64,000 nucleotides of DNA from Acidobacteriaceae bacterium (GCA_035944135.1 DASZBM010000010.1:496001-560000), one strand, 5' to 3'. Shown: positions 1 to 8,990, numbered from the stretch's first letter. Made by a program: numbers and translations. The notes: generated from the letters alone by a model not told the origin.

Positions 1-227
1 TGGGCGCCAGCCTCGTACACCTGCTCATTGCCGGAGAACGGAGGCTGCTCCATGTTGTGAGCGATGCGGGCGTTGAGCGGCAGCCGGACGATCTGTGCCT
101 CGAGCGGAAAAGGCTTGTCGGACGTGGCGACCGGAAGCGAGCCGTACTTCAGATATCCCCAGACGCCGCCTACAAGGATCACCAGCGTTACGATTACCCC
201 GAGCAAAAAGCCGCCTGCAGCCCGCAT
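1..227 (-). CDS. Membrane-anchored protein, probably c-type cytochrome (partial, C-terminus off the edge)
   Basis: Only the first 75 codons are inside the window. The start ATG at 227 has AGGAG nine bases upstream. The protein opens with MRAAGGFLLG and one hydrophobic segment (about residues 5-25), so it is an N-terminal membrane anchor or uncleaved signal, followed by a periplasmic stretch including PLNARIAHNMEQPP and ending at NEQVYEAGA. This stretch resembles the region just before the CxxCH haem motif in acidobacterial mono-haem cytochromes (typically 'YxxGA..Y...C..CH'), but the motif itself lies outside the window, so cytochrome c is an inference from the N-terminal half only. Confidence 0.6.
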   Translation of the reverse strand, partial: MRAAGGFLLGVIVTLVILVGGVWGYLKYGSLPVATSDKPFPLEAQIVRLPLNARIAHNMEQPPFSGNEQVYEAGA

Positions 228-376
228 GCCGAATATCTCCTGTGATTGCAACAGCAAAATGCTGCAAGGTTACCAATGAATCTCACTTTACATGGTTTCC
301 ACCACAACTTCGGGGGTGGTTCCGGCGTCTGAGCCAATAATAGAGAGGGCAACGGCCCACTGGAAGGAGTAACTTC

Positions 377-679
377 ATGAGAAAGCAACTGCTTGCTGCC
401 GCGTTCGCGACCGTATTTGGGCTCGCAACGGCTGCGGGAGCGCAGATTTACGTCCGTGTCGGTCCGCCAGAGCATCCTCGGGAGATTGTTCCGCCGCCGC
501 CGCATGAGCACCCTGATTGGGCATGGCACGAGGGCTATCAACGCTGGGACGGCCACGCGTATGTCTGGGTCCCCGGAGCCTACGTTGCGCCTCCGTATCC
601 GCACGCGCGTTGGGTACCGGGCCACTGGCGGAATACGCCGCGCGGATACGTGTGGGTTGAAGGCCACTGGAGACGGTAG
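377..679 (+). CDS. Secreted WXXGXW-repeat protein
   Basis: A 100-residue protein with a Sec signal peptide (MRKQLLAAAF..., probable cleavage after AGA near residue 22) and a mature part rich in Tyr, Trp, Pro and His. Short motifs YVWVPGAY, WVPGHW and YVWVEGHW repeat towards the C-terminus; this is the pattern of the small WXXGXW/YXWXPGXW-repeat families often found in Gram-negative periplasm or outer membrane. AAGGAG lies about nine bases before the ATG. Function is unknown for the family; the aromatic-His repeats suggest a surface or binding role, but that is inference. It is a single gene on the plus strand with the divergent partial gene upstream. Confidence 0.8.
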   Translation: MRKQLLAAAFATVFGLATAAGAQIYVRVGPPEHPREIVPPPPHEHPDWAWHEGYQRWDGHAYVWVPGAYVAPPYPHARWVPGHWRNTPRGYVWVEGHWRR

Positions 680-742
680 AGGCCTCTTGGTCAGATCAAC
701 GGCGAGCGGAGCAGCGCTCGCCGTTGCTGTTTTTGGCGCTTG

Positions 743-748
743 TATCAT
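743..748 (+). promoter_or_regulatory. Candidate -10 element of kdsC (possible leaderless start)
   Basis: TATCAT ends six bases before the ATG at 755 and no Shine-Dalgarno is present. A transcript starting 6-8 bases after the hexamer would begin at the start codon. No convincing -35 is visible. Confidence 0.35.
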
Positions 749-754
749 CGACGA

Positions 755-1354
755 ATGATTGAACCTGCACTCGCCGAGCGGGCGCGCCGCATCAAGGTAT
801 TGCTTTTCGACGTCGACGGTGTTCTGACCGACGGCAGCATCACGATTATTCCTAACGCCAACAGCACGGATCTGTCGGGAGTCGAAGTCAAGAGCTTCTC
901 CGCACACGACGGGATGGGAATTGCCCTGGCGCATGTTGCGGGGTTGAAGGTGGGTTGGATTACGAAGCGCGTCTCGCAGGTGGTGGCGATTCGTGCGCGC
1001 GATCTGCGGATCGAGCATGTGTATCAAGGGCAGCACTACAAGGTGCAGGCGCTGGACCAGGTGATTGCCGACGAGGGGTGCACGCTGGAGGAGATTGCGT
1101 ATGTGGGCGACGACATCATCGATCTGCCGGTGCTGCGCAAGGTGGGGCTGGCGGTGGCGTCGGCGAATGCTCGGCCGCAGGTGAAGGTGATGGCACATTA
1201 CGTGACGCCGCATCCTGGCGGGCAGGGAGCCGCACGGGACACGATCGACCTGTTGCTGGAGGCGCGCGGAATGCTGGAGCAGACGATTGAGGAGTATCTC
1301 GATCCGCAGAATAAGGAAGCGAAGAAGGCGGACATCGGCGTGGGCAATATGTAA
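755..1354 (+). CDS. kdsC: KdsC-type HAD phosphatase (3-deoxy-D-manno-octulosonate 8-phosphate phosphatase)
   Basis: A 199-residue HAD hydrolase of KdsC type. The catalytic motif DVDGVLTDG sits at residues 19-27, GDDIIDLP near 118 supplies the acidic Mg site, and the C-terminal GGQGAARDTIDLLL matches the tail that closes the neighbouring active site in KdsC tetramers. It would remove phosphate from Kdo-8-P in the cytoplasm, feeding the Kdo that WaaA (25827-27173) transfers to lipid A. I prefer the ATG at 755 over the in-frame TTG at 740: homologues start a few residues before the first strand, and a TATCAT hexamer lies six bases upstream with no ribosome-binding site. kdsA, kdsB and kdsD are not nearby, so the gene is isolated from its pathway. 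Confidence 0.88.
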   Translation: MIEPALAERARRIKVLLFDVDGVLTDGSITIIPNANSTDLSGVEVKSFSAHDGMGIALAHVAGLKVGWITKRVSQVVAIRARDLRIEHVYQGQHYKVQALDQVIADEGCTLEEIAYVGDDIIDLPVLRKVGLAVASANARPQVKVMAHYVTPHPGGQGAARDTIDLLLEARGMLEQTIEEYLDPQNKEAKKADIGVGNM

Positions 1355-1357
1355 CCG

Positions 1358-1708
1358 CTAGCGGGTTAGACACTGCTTCTGCTCTACCGCGATCACGCGG
1401 AGTTCATTGCCGCCGACGTTTTCCAGTGTGTGGAGCGGCACGGGGCCGGACCAGAGCGCCGCACCGGCTATCAGAGGCATGGATCCGCGGGTGTCCATTG
1501 TGATCTTTCCGTCCGCATCCCTACGGACGAAATCGCTCCAACTGACGATGTAGAGCACGCTGGGCCAGCGGTGCGTATGCAGAGGCACGGTCTCGCCCGT
1601 CGGCACCGTGGTATCGAGCACGCGAACGTACTCGTTCTCGAGCAGCAAGCGATGAAAACGCGGGGCTGCAAACAGTGCGTCCAGTGGATCAATCTCTGGC
1701 TGGGGCAT
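1358..1708 (-). CDS. Small single-domain cupin protein
   Basis: A 116-residue protein beginning MPQPEIDPLDAL. The upstream open frame has no sensible N-terminus, and TAGAAT lies seven bases before this ATG. A single cupin fold is visible: PLHTHRWPSVLYIVS carries the first cupin motif with two histidines, and PLHTLENVGGNELRVIAVE the second. There are too few ligands to name a substrate. It lies 20 bases downstream of the hydroxynitrile-lyase-like cupin on the same strand, so the two are probably co-transcribed, and it converges on kdsC with only three bases between the stop codons. Confidence 0.75.
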   Translation of the reverse strand: MPQPEIDPLDALFAAPRFHRLLLENEYVRVLDTTVPTGETVPLHTHRWPSVLYIVSWSDFVRRDADGKITMDTRGSMPLIAGAALWSGPVPLHTLENVGGNELRVIAVEQKQCLTR

Positions 1709-1728
1709 GTGTGGGATTCTATGCGGCC

Positions 1729-2112
1729 CTAGATGCTGACTTTCTCCATCCAGGTGACGACTTCGCCGCGTTCGTCGGCCTCCTGCACGGCGAGGTGGAC
1801 CATGGGATGGCCGGGTGCGGCGCCGTGCCAATGCTTTTCGCCGGGACCGAACCAGGCGGCGTCACCGGCGGTGAGGCGTTCGACCTCCGTGCCTTCTCGT
1901 TGCGCATGACATACGCCGCTGATGATGAAGATCATCTGGCCGCGTGGGTGCGTGTGCCAGGCTGTGCGTGCACCGGCGGCGAACGAGACGACCGCGCTGC
2001 GCTGGGAGGGTGAGTCCTCTGCACCGAGCACAGGCTGGATCCAGACCTCGCCGTCGAACCAGTTGGCCGGCCCGCATTGCGGTGTTGTTTCGGCGCCACG
2101 AATCGTCTTCAT
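1729..2112 (-). CDS. Cupin of the bacterial hydroxynitrile lyase type (GtHNL-like)
   Basis: A 127-residue cupin starting MKTIRGAETT, with GGA six bases before the ATG. The metal motif WHTHPRGQ places H53, H55 and Q59, and GEKHWHGA places H94. These are the same numbers I recall for the Mn-binding residues of the (R)-selective hydroxynitrile lyase of Granulicella tundricola; A40, V42 and Q110, which tune its activity, also fall at the same positions. That enzyme splits or forms cyanohydrins. Related proteins are also annotated as quercetinase-like cupins, so the natural substrate is not settled. The gene runs divergently from lhr, with only 63 bases between the start codons. Confidence 0.85.
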   Translation of the reverse strand: MKTIRGAETTPQCGPANWFDGEVWIQPVLGAEDSPSQRSAVVSFAAGARTAWHTHPRGQMIFIISGVCHAQREGTEVERLTAGDAAWFGPGEKHWHGAAPGHPMVHLAVQEADERGEVVTWMEKVSI

Positions 2113-2164
2113 GACTTCCAAGCTACACCTGTGCAGAAAGGCGAAGAAACCGCGAACCCGGCGA

Positions 2165-2170
2165 TACAAT
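2165..2170 (+). promoter_or_regulatory. Candidate -10 element of lhr (possible leaderless start)
   Basis: TACAAT ends five bases before the lhr ATG at 2176. The intervening CAGGT is too close to act as a ribosome-binding site. No good -35 is visible in the short divergent spacer. Confidence 0.4.
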
Positions 2171-2175
2171 CAGGT

Positions 2176-5100
2176 ATGAGCTCTGCCCCTGCGACTGAGA
2201 GGCCGGAATTTGTGTCCCATCCGGACCTCGAGTGGGCGCATCCGCTGGTGCAGGAGTGGTTCATCAGCCGCTTCGGCACGCCGACAGAGCCGCAGATTGC
2301 GGGATGGCCTGCGATCCTGCGAGGTGAGCCGACGCTGATCTCCGCGCCGACGGGCTCGGGCAAAACGCTGGCGGCGTTTTTGGTGTGCATCGACAAGCTG
2401 CTGCGCGCTGCGCTCGAAGGCAGATTGTCGCCGCACACGCATGTTGTTTACGTTTCGCCGCTGAAGGCGCTTTCGAACGACGTGCAGAAGAATCTCGAAG
2501 GACCTCTGCGCGAGATTCAGGAGCTGGCGCTGACGCGCGGGTATCTGTGCCCCGAGATTCGCGCCGGCGTGCGTACGGGCGACACGCTGGCGAAGGAGCG
2601 CGCGTCGATGCTGAAGCATCCGCCGCACATTCTGGTGACGACGCCGGAGTCGCTGTACATTCTGCTGACGGCGAATAAGCCGCGCAGGAACCTGGAGCGC
2701 GTGTCGACAGTGATCGTCGACGAGATTCACGCGCTGGCGGACGATAAGCGTGGGTCGCACCTGGCGTTGTCGCTGGAGAGACTGGACGCGCTGGTGTGCG
2801 GCGAGAATCGACTGTCGCCGGGCGCGATGCTGACGGGAATGAGTGCGCCGCCGCAGCGCATTGGGCTTTCGGCAACACAGAATCCGATTGAGCTGGTTGC
2901 GGATTTTCTTGTGGGCTCCGCCTCGCGGCGCGCGCGCGCGACGATTGTGCAGGTGGGGCAGCGACGAAAGCTGGATCTCGCGATCGAGGTCCCGTCGAGC
3001 GAGCTGGGATCGTTGACGACGATCCCGATGTGGGAGGAGATCTACGACAAACTGGCGCGAATGGCGCTCGAGCACCGGTCGACGCTGGTGTTTGTGAATA
3101 CGCGGAAGTTTGTCGAGAAGATCAGCTTTGAGCTGGCGGCACGGCTTGGGCCGGAGGCCGTTGCGGCGCATCATGGATCACTCTCGCGCGCGCTGAGGCT
3201 GGATGCGGAACAGCGCCTCAAGAATGGCGAGATTCGGATCCTGGTTGCGACGGCTTCGCTGGAACTGGGCATTGATATTGGGAACGTCGATCTGGTTTGT
3301 CAGATTGCGACGACGCGGTCGGTGTCGGTTGCGATGCAGCGCGTGGGCAGGGCAGGGCATTGGCGTGGCGCGGTGCCGAAGGGCCGGCTGTTTGCGCTGA
3401 CGCGGGACGACCTGATGGAGCACTGTGCGCTGGTGCGCGGGATGCGAGAGGGCGAGCTTGATCGCCTGGAGATTCCGGAACAGCCGATTGATGTGTTGAT
3501 GCAGCAGATTGTGGCAGCGTGCGGCGCGGAGTCATGGCAGGAGGATGCGCTCTACGAGGTTGTCCGTCGTGCATGGCCGTATCGGAACCTCACGCGCGCG
3601 GAGTTCGACGAGATCGTCACGCTGCTGCACGAGGGCATTGAGAACTCGCGCGGACGGTACGGCGCGTACCTGCTGCGGGATCGCGTGAACGGGCAGCTTC
3701 ATGCGCGGCGCGGCGCGCGGATGATCGCGATCTCAAATGGCGGAGCGATTCCGGATACGTCGTCGTTTGCGGTGATGTTGCAGCCGGAGAACGTGCAGAT
3801 TGCGACGCTGGACGAACACTTCGCGGTGGATTCGTCTCCCGGCGATGTTGTGTTGCTGGGCAATACGAGCTGGCGGATTCAGCGGATCGATCCGCAGGGC
3901 AAGGTGCTGGTGGAAGATGCGCATGGCGCACCGCCGAGCATTCCGTTCTGGGAGGGTGAAGCTCCGCAGCGGACCGCGGTCTTGTCGAGCGGTGTGGCGA
4001 ATCTGCGTGATGAGATCGACCGGCGAACGAATCTATTGACGCCAAACGATCTAGTTCGTGGATGTGAATCGGAGGACGCTGAGGCGCAGTTTGCAGACGT
4101 GCTGGCGTGGCTTGGGGCTGAATGTGGCGTGAATGAGTCCGCGGCGCGACAGATTGTGAGCTACATCGTGAATGGCCGCGCGGTGCTTGGCGTCGTTCCG
4201 ACGAAGACGACGATTATTGCGGAGCGATTCTTCGATGACGGCGGCGGGCAACAGTTGATTCTGCATGCGCCATTTGGTGGCCGGCTGAACAAGGCTTGGG
4301 GCCTGGCACTGCGCAAGCGTTTCTGCCGCGGGTTCAATTTTGAGTTGCAGGCTGCGGCGACGGACAACGGCATCAATATCTCACTGGCGGAGCAGCACAG
4401 CTTTCCGCTGGCGGATGTGTTTCAGTTCCTGACGGAGCAGACGGCGCGCGAACTGCTGGAGCAGGCCTCGATTCCGTCGCCGCTGTTCAAGAACCGCTGG
4501 CGCTGGGCGGCAGGACGTTCACTGCAGTTGCTGCGGATGCAGAAAGGCAAGCGTGTCGCCCCTCAGATTCAGCGCACGCGGTCGGACGATCTGCTGGCGA
4601 GCGTGTTTCCGCATGCCTCGGCGTGTCCCGAGACCATGGTTGGCGACATCGAGATTCCGGATCATCCTCTGGTGCGCGAGGTGATGCGGGACACATTGTC
4701 GGAGGCGATGGATATTGACGGATTGAACGACGTGTTGCGCGGCATTTCTTCGGGTGAGATCCGGTGCGTCGCGGTTGATACGGTCGTACCGTCACAGTTC
4801 GCGCATGAGCTGATCAACGCCATGCCGTACAGCTTCCTCGATCCTGAGGACGCGGCGGCGCGGCGCACGCGTGCCGTTTCGTTGAGCAGGACGGTGCCGG
4901 ATTCAATCAGCGACGGCGCGATGAGGATTGATCCGCAGGCGATTGCGACTGTGCGCGAGCAGCTTTGGCCGGATGTGCGCGATGAGCACGAGTTGCATGA
5001 TCTGCTGCTGTCGCTGGGAGCATTGCCGGTTGGCTGGCTGGAGAGTCAGGCTGAGGTTCGGCGCGAGAAGACGAAGCATTGGCATGTGTTCTTCGATCGG

Positions 5101-6747
5101 CTGCAGCAGAATGGACGCGCACAGCTTTTGCAGCTTGGCGAATCTGTTGCGTGGATCGCAGCAGAGCGGATGGATGATGCGGCGCTGCTTTGGCCGGAGT
5201 CGTTTGTGGGTGTAAGAACGGGCGATGGTGCGGTTTCGGGAGAGGAGAGCAGTACGCGACTTGTGCAGGGCTGGCTGCAGCTTTTGGGGCCAGCGACTGC
5301 GTCACGTTTGGCGGAGATCCTCGGACTGCGTCCGCAGCCGATTCACCAGGCGCTGTTGAAGATGGAGATGCAGGGGCTGGCGATGCGCGGTGTATTTGAG
5401 TGCCCTCAGCCTGCGGACGATCAGCCGTTTGAAGTTGAGTGGTGCGAGCGGCGCATTCTGCATCGCATTCATCGGCTTGCGGTGCGGTCGATGCGGCAGC
5501 GCGTTGAGCCGGTGTCCGCGACGACGTTCATGCGCTGGCTGCTGGAGTGGCATAGGCTGACGCCTGTCCAGGACGAGCGCCAGCTTGAGGGCGAGGAGGC
5601 AGTGCTTGCCGCGATCGAACAGCTCGAGGGGTTTGAGGCTCCCGCAGCGGAGTGGGAGCGGTCGCTGCTGCCGGCGCGTGTGCCGAACTATGATCCGCGA
5701 TGGTTGGACAATTTATGCCTCGCGGGGATCGTTGGCTGGGGAAGGATTTCGCCGCATCCGGCCTGGCAGAAAACGGATGGATCAGCATCCGCACCGCGCC
5801 GCGTGATTCCGACGTCTGCCGCGCCGATTACGTTCTATCTGCGCGAGTCTGCGGAGTGGCTGCACTCGACGCTTTCAGCAAAGCGCATCGACGAATTTAC
5901 GCTGGCGCAGTCGCTCTCTCCTGAGGCGCAGCGGATTCGTGCGCTGCTGGCGGAGCGTGGAGCGGTGTTTACGGCAGATTTGCAACGGCTCTCCGGACTG
6001 AGCAAATTGCAGACGACGACTGCGCTGTGGGAGCTCGCTACGGCAGGGCTGGCGTCGGCGGATGGCTTCGATCAATTGCGCGCGATGATGGATCCGCGGC
6101 GCAAATCTGCGGCTTTGGCACAGACGCCGGCGGTGACGCTGCGCAAGCGCGCGGCTGCGCGGACGACCGCGGGCAGGTGGTCGCTGTTGTGGGATCCGGC
6201 GGCTCCGCCGGAGCAGGATGCGCATGTCTCCGGGAAGCGGCTGGCGAATGCGACGGAGGATGAGCGCGCGCGAATCATTCAGGCGGCGAAGGACGCGGAT
6301 GCGGCGCTCGAGGCGCACGCGCGAATTCTGCTGGCGCGGTATGGTGTGCTCTTCCGCGAGTTGCTGGCGCGCGAGGCGAATGCTCCTGCGTGGCGTGATC
6401 TTGCGCCAATGCTGCGGCGTCTGGAGGCTCGCGGTGAGATTCGTGGAGGGCGGTTCGTAAGTGGGGCGTTCGGGGAGCAGTTCGCGCTGGAAGAGGCTGC
6501 GGAGGGATTGCGGGCGGCGCGCAGAGGATCGAGCGACGGCGTTGTCGCGTTGTCTGCAGCCGATCCGCTGAATCTGGTGGGCATTCTTCTGCCGGGTGAA
6601 CGCGTCGCTGCGGTTCCCGGGCGGCAGATTCAAGTTCGCAATGGAAGTGTCGAAGGCGCACAACCAACTTCGGACACGGTTGCTGATGCGGTTCCGGTGG
6701 CCATTCCGGTTGCGGCTTCTCTGTGGGCAGAGGCTGCCGTCCAATGA
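2176..6747 (+). CDS. lhr: Lhr-type ATP-dependent helicase (long form)
   Basis: A 1523-residue superfamily-2 helicase, close to the about 1540 residues of E. coli Lhr. Order: Q-motif region, Walker A SAPTGSGKT at 57-64, DEIH box near 180 within VDEIHALADDKRGSHL, motif III GLSATQ, second RecA domain with VATASLELGIDIG and QRVGRAGHWRG, then the winged-helix and Lhr-core region to about 900 and a long Lhr C-terminal part. Lhr is a 3'-5' DNA/RNA helicase linked to DNA repair. I start at ATG 2176; an in-frame start at 2077 would overlap the divergent cupin and adds unlike sequence. The stop overlaps the next start (ATGA at 6744), implying translational coupling. Confidence 0.93.
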   Translation: MSSAPATERPEFVSHPDLEWAHPLVQEWFISRFGTPTEPQIAGWPAILRGEPTLISAPTGSGKTLAAFLVCIDKLLRAALEGRLSPHTHVVYVSPLKALSNDVQKNLEGPLREIQELALTRGYLCPEIRAGVRTGDTLAKERASMLKHPPHILVTTPESLYILLTANKPRRNLERVSTVIVDEIHALADDKRGSHLALSLERLDALVCGENRLSPGAMLTGMSAPPQRIGLSATQNPIELVADFLVGSASRRARATIVQVGQRRKLDLAIEVPSSELGSLTTIPMWEEIYDKLARMALEHRSTLVFVNTRKFVEKISFELAARLGPEAVAAHHGSLSRALRLDAEQRLKNGEIRILVATASLELGIDIGNVDLVCQIATTRSVSVAMQRVGRAGHWRGAVPKGRLFALTRDDLMEHCALVRGMREGELDRLEIPEQPIDVLMQQIVAACGAESWQEDALYEVVRRAWPYRNLTRAEFDEIVTLLHEGIENSRGRYGAYLLRDRVNGQLHARRGARMIAISNGGAIPDTSSFAVMLQPENVQIATLDEHFAVDSSPGDVVLLGNTSWRIQRIDPQGKVLVEDAHGAPPSIPFWEGEAPQRTAVLSSGVANLRDEIDRRTNLLTPNDLVRGCESEDAEAQFADVLAWLGAECGVNESAARQIVSYIVNGRAVLGVVPTKTTIIAERFFDDGGGQQLILHAPFGGRLNKAWGLALRKRFCRGFNFELQAAATDNGINISLAEQHSFPLADVFQFLTEQTARELLEQASIPSPLFKNRWRWAAGRSLQLLRMQKGKRVAPQIQRTRSDDLLASVFPHASACPETMVGDIEIPDHPLVREVMRDTLSEAMDIDGLNDVLRGISSGEIRCVAVDTVVPSQFAHELINAMPYSFLDPEDAAARRTRAVSLSRTVPDSISDGAMRIDPQAIATVREQLWPDVRDEHELHDLLLSLGALPVGWLESQAEVRREKTKHWHVFFDRLQQNGRAQLLQLGESVAWIAAERMDDAALLWPESFVGVRTGDGAVSGEESSTRLVQGWLQLLGPATASRLAEILGLRPQPIHQALLKMEMQGLAMRGVFECPQPADDQPFEVEWCERRILHRIHRLAVRSMRQRVEPVSATTFMRWLLEWHRLTPVQDERQLEGEEAVLAAIEQLEGFEAPAAEWERSLLPARVPNYDPRWLDNLCLAGIVGWGRISPHPAWQKTDGSASAPRRVIPTSAAPITFYLRESAEWLHSTLSAKRIDEFTLAQSLSPEAQRIRALLAERGAVFTADLQRLSGLSKLQTTTALWELATAGLASADGFDQLRAMMDPRRKSAALAQTPAVTLRKRAAARTTAGRWSLLWDPAAPPEQDAHVSGKRLANATEDERARIIQAAKDADAALEAHARILLARYGVLFRELLAREANAPAWRDLAPMLRRLEARGEIRGGRFVSGAFGEQFALEEAAEGLRAARRGSSDGVVALSAADPLNLVGILLPGERVAAVPGRQIQVRNGSVEGAQPTSDTVADAVPVAIPVAASLWAEAAVQ

Positions 6748-6950
6748 GCGAAGCGAGTAGTAAGTGCTCTGCGCCTGAGCAGAACAGTAGACAACAACCG
6801 ATGGCGAGCTCCGCGGTTCCATCTGCGCCGCTCGAACCGGGTGACTTCTACTACGAAAATGGGTTTGTGGTGTTTACCGCGGCGTATCACCTGAAGCGAG
6901 GATATTGCTGCAATTCAGGTTGCAGGCACTGCCCGTTTCGTGAGGCTTAG
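6744..6950 (+). CDS. Small cysteine-rich DUF5522 protein
   Basis: A 68-residue protein whose ATG overlaps the lhr stop as ATGA. The first 30 residues are Ser/Gln-rich and unconserved; the rest carries the DUF5522 signature: YYENGFVVFTAAYHLKRGYC followed by CNSGCRHCPF, with four cysteines in a CCxxxCxxC arrangement that could bind a metal or Fe-S cluster. A shorter start at ATG 6801 is possible. Coupling to lhr suggests a joint role or shared expression, but the family is uncharacterised. Its 3' end overlaps the convergent TPR gene by four bases. Confidence 0.75.
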   Translation: MSEASSKCSAPEQNSRQQPMASSAVPSAPLEPGDFYYENGFVVFTAAYHLKRGYCCNSGCRHCPFREA

Positions 6951-7846
6951 TGCGATGCGGAATTGCCGAGGCTCGGCGGCCTGGCCGAAGCTACGGAACG
7001 TGCGTGCAACTGCGCCGCATTTGCGATGAGCAGTGTGATGCGCGGATCTTTGGCGTAGGCATTGAGTGCAGAGTCTTCGTGGACGGCCGTGCGCACATCG
7101 AGTCCGGCATCGCTGCCCTTGCCGAGCCAGAAGAGCATGCGGTCGACGTCATGCTCGCGCGCGAACAGCTTGGCCATCTCGAGGCACATGCCTGGATAGT
7201 TGTGTGCACCGAGAATATGCGCGGTGGTGCCGCCGCTGTCGGTGCCGCTCATGATCGCGGGATCGATTTGTAGAGCGCGAGCGAACTCGGTGCGCGCGTC
7301 CTCGGCATCACCCTTCTCGAAATATGCAAGGCCGAGGTTGGAGTGGAACACCGCGGAATTGCGATTGAGCTTGACTGCGCGTTTATAGGCGTCGATCGCG
7401 GCGCGGTAGTCCTGCATGGCGTAGTAGGTTACGCCGAGATTGTTCCAGGCGGTGGAGTCCTTCTTTCGTGCGCGCACGGTGCGAAGGAACATTGCGCGAG
7501 CGAGATCGACCTGGCGAAGCTCGAGTCGCACGATACCCATTTTGTTCATCAGTGTGCTGACGTCGCCGCCACGCTGCAGGGCGTAACCGTAGTAGTCCAG
7601 CGCGTCTTCGGGGAATCGGCGGGCGCGCAGAACGTCGCCGGCGGTTTCCAATTGGGCCGCGGTGGCTGTTCCTGGGTTGGGAAGATGTGGTTGAATCAGC
7701 GCCCAGTCAGGACTGTTGTGCAGATCCGCGCGCTCCTCCGCCGAGGTAAGCGGGGCCGACTGCTGTGGCGGAACTGCAGAGGATTCAGCGGCATACGCCG
7801 CTAAAGGCGCGAGAACGAAGGCTAGCAACAGTACGCGGGAACGCAT
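6947..7846 (-). CDS. Secreted tetratricopeptide-repeat protein
   Basis: A 299-residue protein with a signal peptide (MRSRVLLLAFVLAPLAAYA, cleavage near residue 20). TPR units follow from about residue 75 to 205, visible as repeated 'NLGVTYYAMQDYRAAIDAYKRA' and 'NLGLAYFEKGDAEDARTEFA' type helices. It probably acts as a periplasmic protein-protein adaptor. It is the last gene of the minus-strand block that starts with the DUF5666 protein at 15935 and includes the receptor and two VWFA proteins; the gap to the VWFA gene upstream is 70 bases, so co-transcription is likely but not certain. Confidence 0.8.
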   Translation of the reverse strand: MRSRVLLLAFVLAPLAAYAAESSAVPPQQSAPLTSAEERADLHNSPDWALIQPHLPNPGTATAAQLETAGDVLRARRFPEDALDYYGYALQRGGDVSTLMNKMGIVRLELRQVDLARAMFLRTVRARKKDSTAWNNLGVTYYAMQDYRAAIDAYKRAVKLNRNSAVFHSNLGLAYFEKGDAEDARTEFARALQIDPAIMSGTDSGGTTAHILGAHNYPGMCLEMAKLFAREHDVDRMLFWLGKGSDAGLDVRTAVHEDSALNAYAKDPRITLLIANAAQLHARSVASARPPSLGNSASH

Positions 7847-7916
7847 ACGTCACCTCCCGGAGTCCGACAATATTTTCTGCCTCCGAAGGACCATCGTCAA
7901 GGAAGAAACCGGTCGG

Positions 7917-8990
7917 TCAGCGCGGGGCGGGCACGGGTACCGACAGCTGACCACCCGGAAAAGCCGGTCTCGCGTAGTAGCCGGCGGTGGTGTGTACCGC
8001 CGCTCCCGGCCGCCGCACCTTCACCTGCAGCTCATGATATTCGTTGTCGCGCTCGCCGGGCGCTGGAGCGAAGGTGAGCTCGTAGCCGCCGTTACTGTCG
8101 GCAAAGGAGTGTTGAATCAGCGCGGAAATGTCATTGCTTCCATTCAGCACCAGACCACCGCTTTGCTCTGCGATGACCTGAAGCCCCAGATCACCCAAGT
8201 CGACGTCTTTTTGGCTCCTTGGCGCATGCAGAAAGCTCTGATAGAAGTTCGTCCGGCCTACGTCCTCGACGGTGCCGACTGGATTGACGGCATCTACGAC
8301 TGTGTTCGTGCGGTATAGCTCGGTGGTGATTGCCACGACGTCGTTGAAAGCTCGAGTACGTTGAGCGGGACTCAGCTCTACGCCGGGCCCGCTGAGCAGC
8401 GGCCATCCAGCAGAGATCCAGATGATTTGCTTTCGGCCATCCTCGGGTAATTTGCCGATGAGCATCTTGAAGTTTGTCAGAGAAATCTCGAGTCGTTCCG
8501 TTGCACCGTAGAATCCGGCGGCTCGTGTGAGATCCCGCAGACCAATCGAGAACTGGTCGAGCGAGGCGCGCAGTGCATTGCCATCAGTTGTGAAACCAGG
8601 CTGAATCTGCATGCCGCGGTCCTGTAAGACGGCGAGTGTTGTCGGCTGAGCGAGATGACCGCCATTGGAGGAGAGGAACTGCTCCAGTTGCTGGCGGGCG
8701 TACGAAACCTCGCTATAGGGAAGATTCACCGCATCGAGCACGATGACGATACTGGTCGGAGTTGCGCTGAGCGCCTGGAACCCGGTGATGGGCTCCTCGT
8801 GCTTGTTGTCCAAGAGTAGGAAGTCATTCTTCGTAAGGCCTTCGACTGGCGTGCCGTTACGTGCGGACACGGTTACGTGGATGGCCATGTGTTCGGCGTC
8901 TGAGGAAGGCGGCGCCTGGGCGGACAAAGATGCGAGCGGAAGGATTGCGATTGCAAACAGAAGCGAGCCGAGACTACGGGTGAAGCGCAT
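7917..8990 (-). CDS. VWFA-related acidobacterial domain protein (shorter paralogue)
   Basis: A 357-residue secreted protein (signal peptide MRFTRSLGSLLFAIAILPLA..., cleaved after LSA near residue 24). The first domain, IHVTVSARNGTPVEGLTKND, is the Ig-like lead-in of TIGR03436 proteins and is followed by a von Willebrand A-like fold (SIVIVLDAVNLPYSEV). The MIDAS DxSxS triad is not intact here (LDAVN), so metal-dependent ligand binding may be lost. The C-terminal half ends in the usual beta-rich region (YELTFAPAPGERDNEYHELQ). It is 54 bases downstream of the larger paralogue and has no clear ribosome-binding site. Confidence 0.83.
   Translation of the reverse strand: MRFTRSLGSLLFAIAILPLASLSAQAPPSSDAEHMAIHVTVSARNGTPVEGLTKNDFLLLDNKHEEPITGFQALSATPTSIVIVLDAVNLPYSEVSYARQQLEQFLSSNGGHLAQPTTLAVLQDRGMQIQPGFTTDGNALRASLDQFSIGLRDLTRAAGFYGATERLEISLTNFKMLIGKLPEDGRKQIIWISAGWPLLSGPGVELSPAQRTRAFNDVVAITTELYRTNTVVDAVNPVGTVEDVGRTNFYQSFLHAPRSQKDVDLGDLGLQVIAEQSGGLVLNGSNDISALIQHSFADSNGGYELTFAPAPGERDNEYHELQVKVRRPGAAVHTTAGYYARPAFPGGQLSVPVPAPR

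Noticed and set aside
194-1213. Long minus-strand open frame opposite kdsC
   Set aside because: It is antisense to kdsC, which has full HAD motifs; the frame is Arg/His-rich low-quality sequence without domains, as expected from high-GC antisense.
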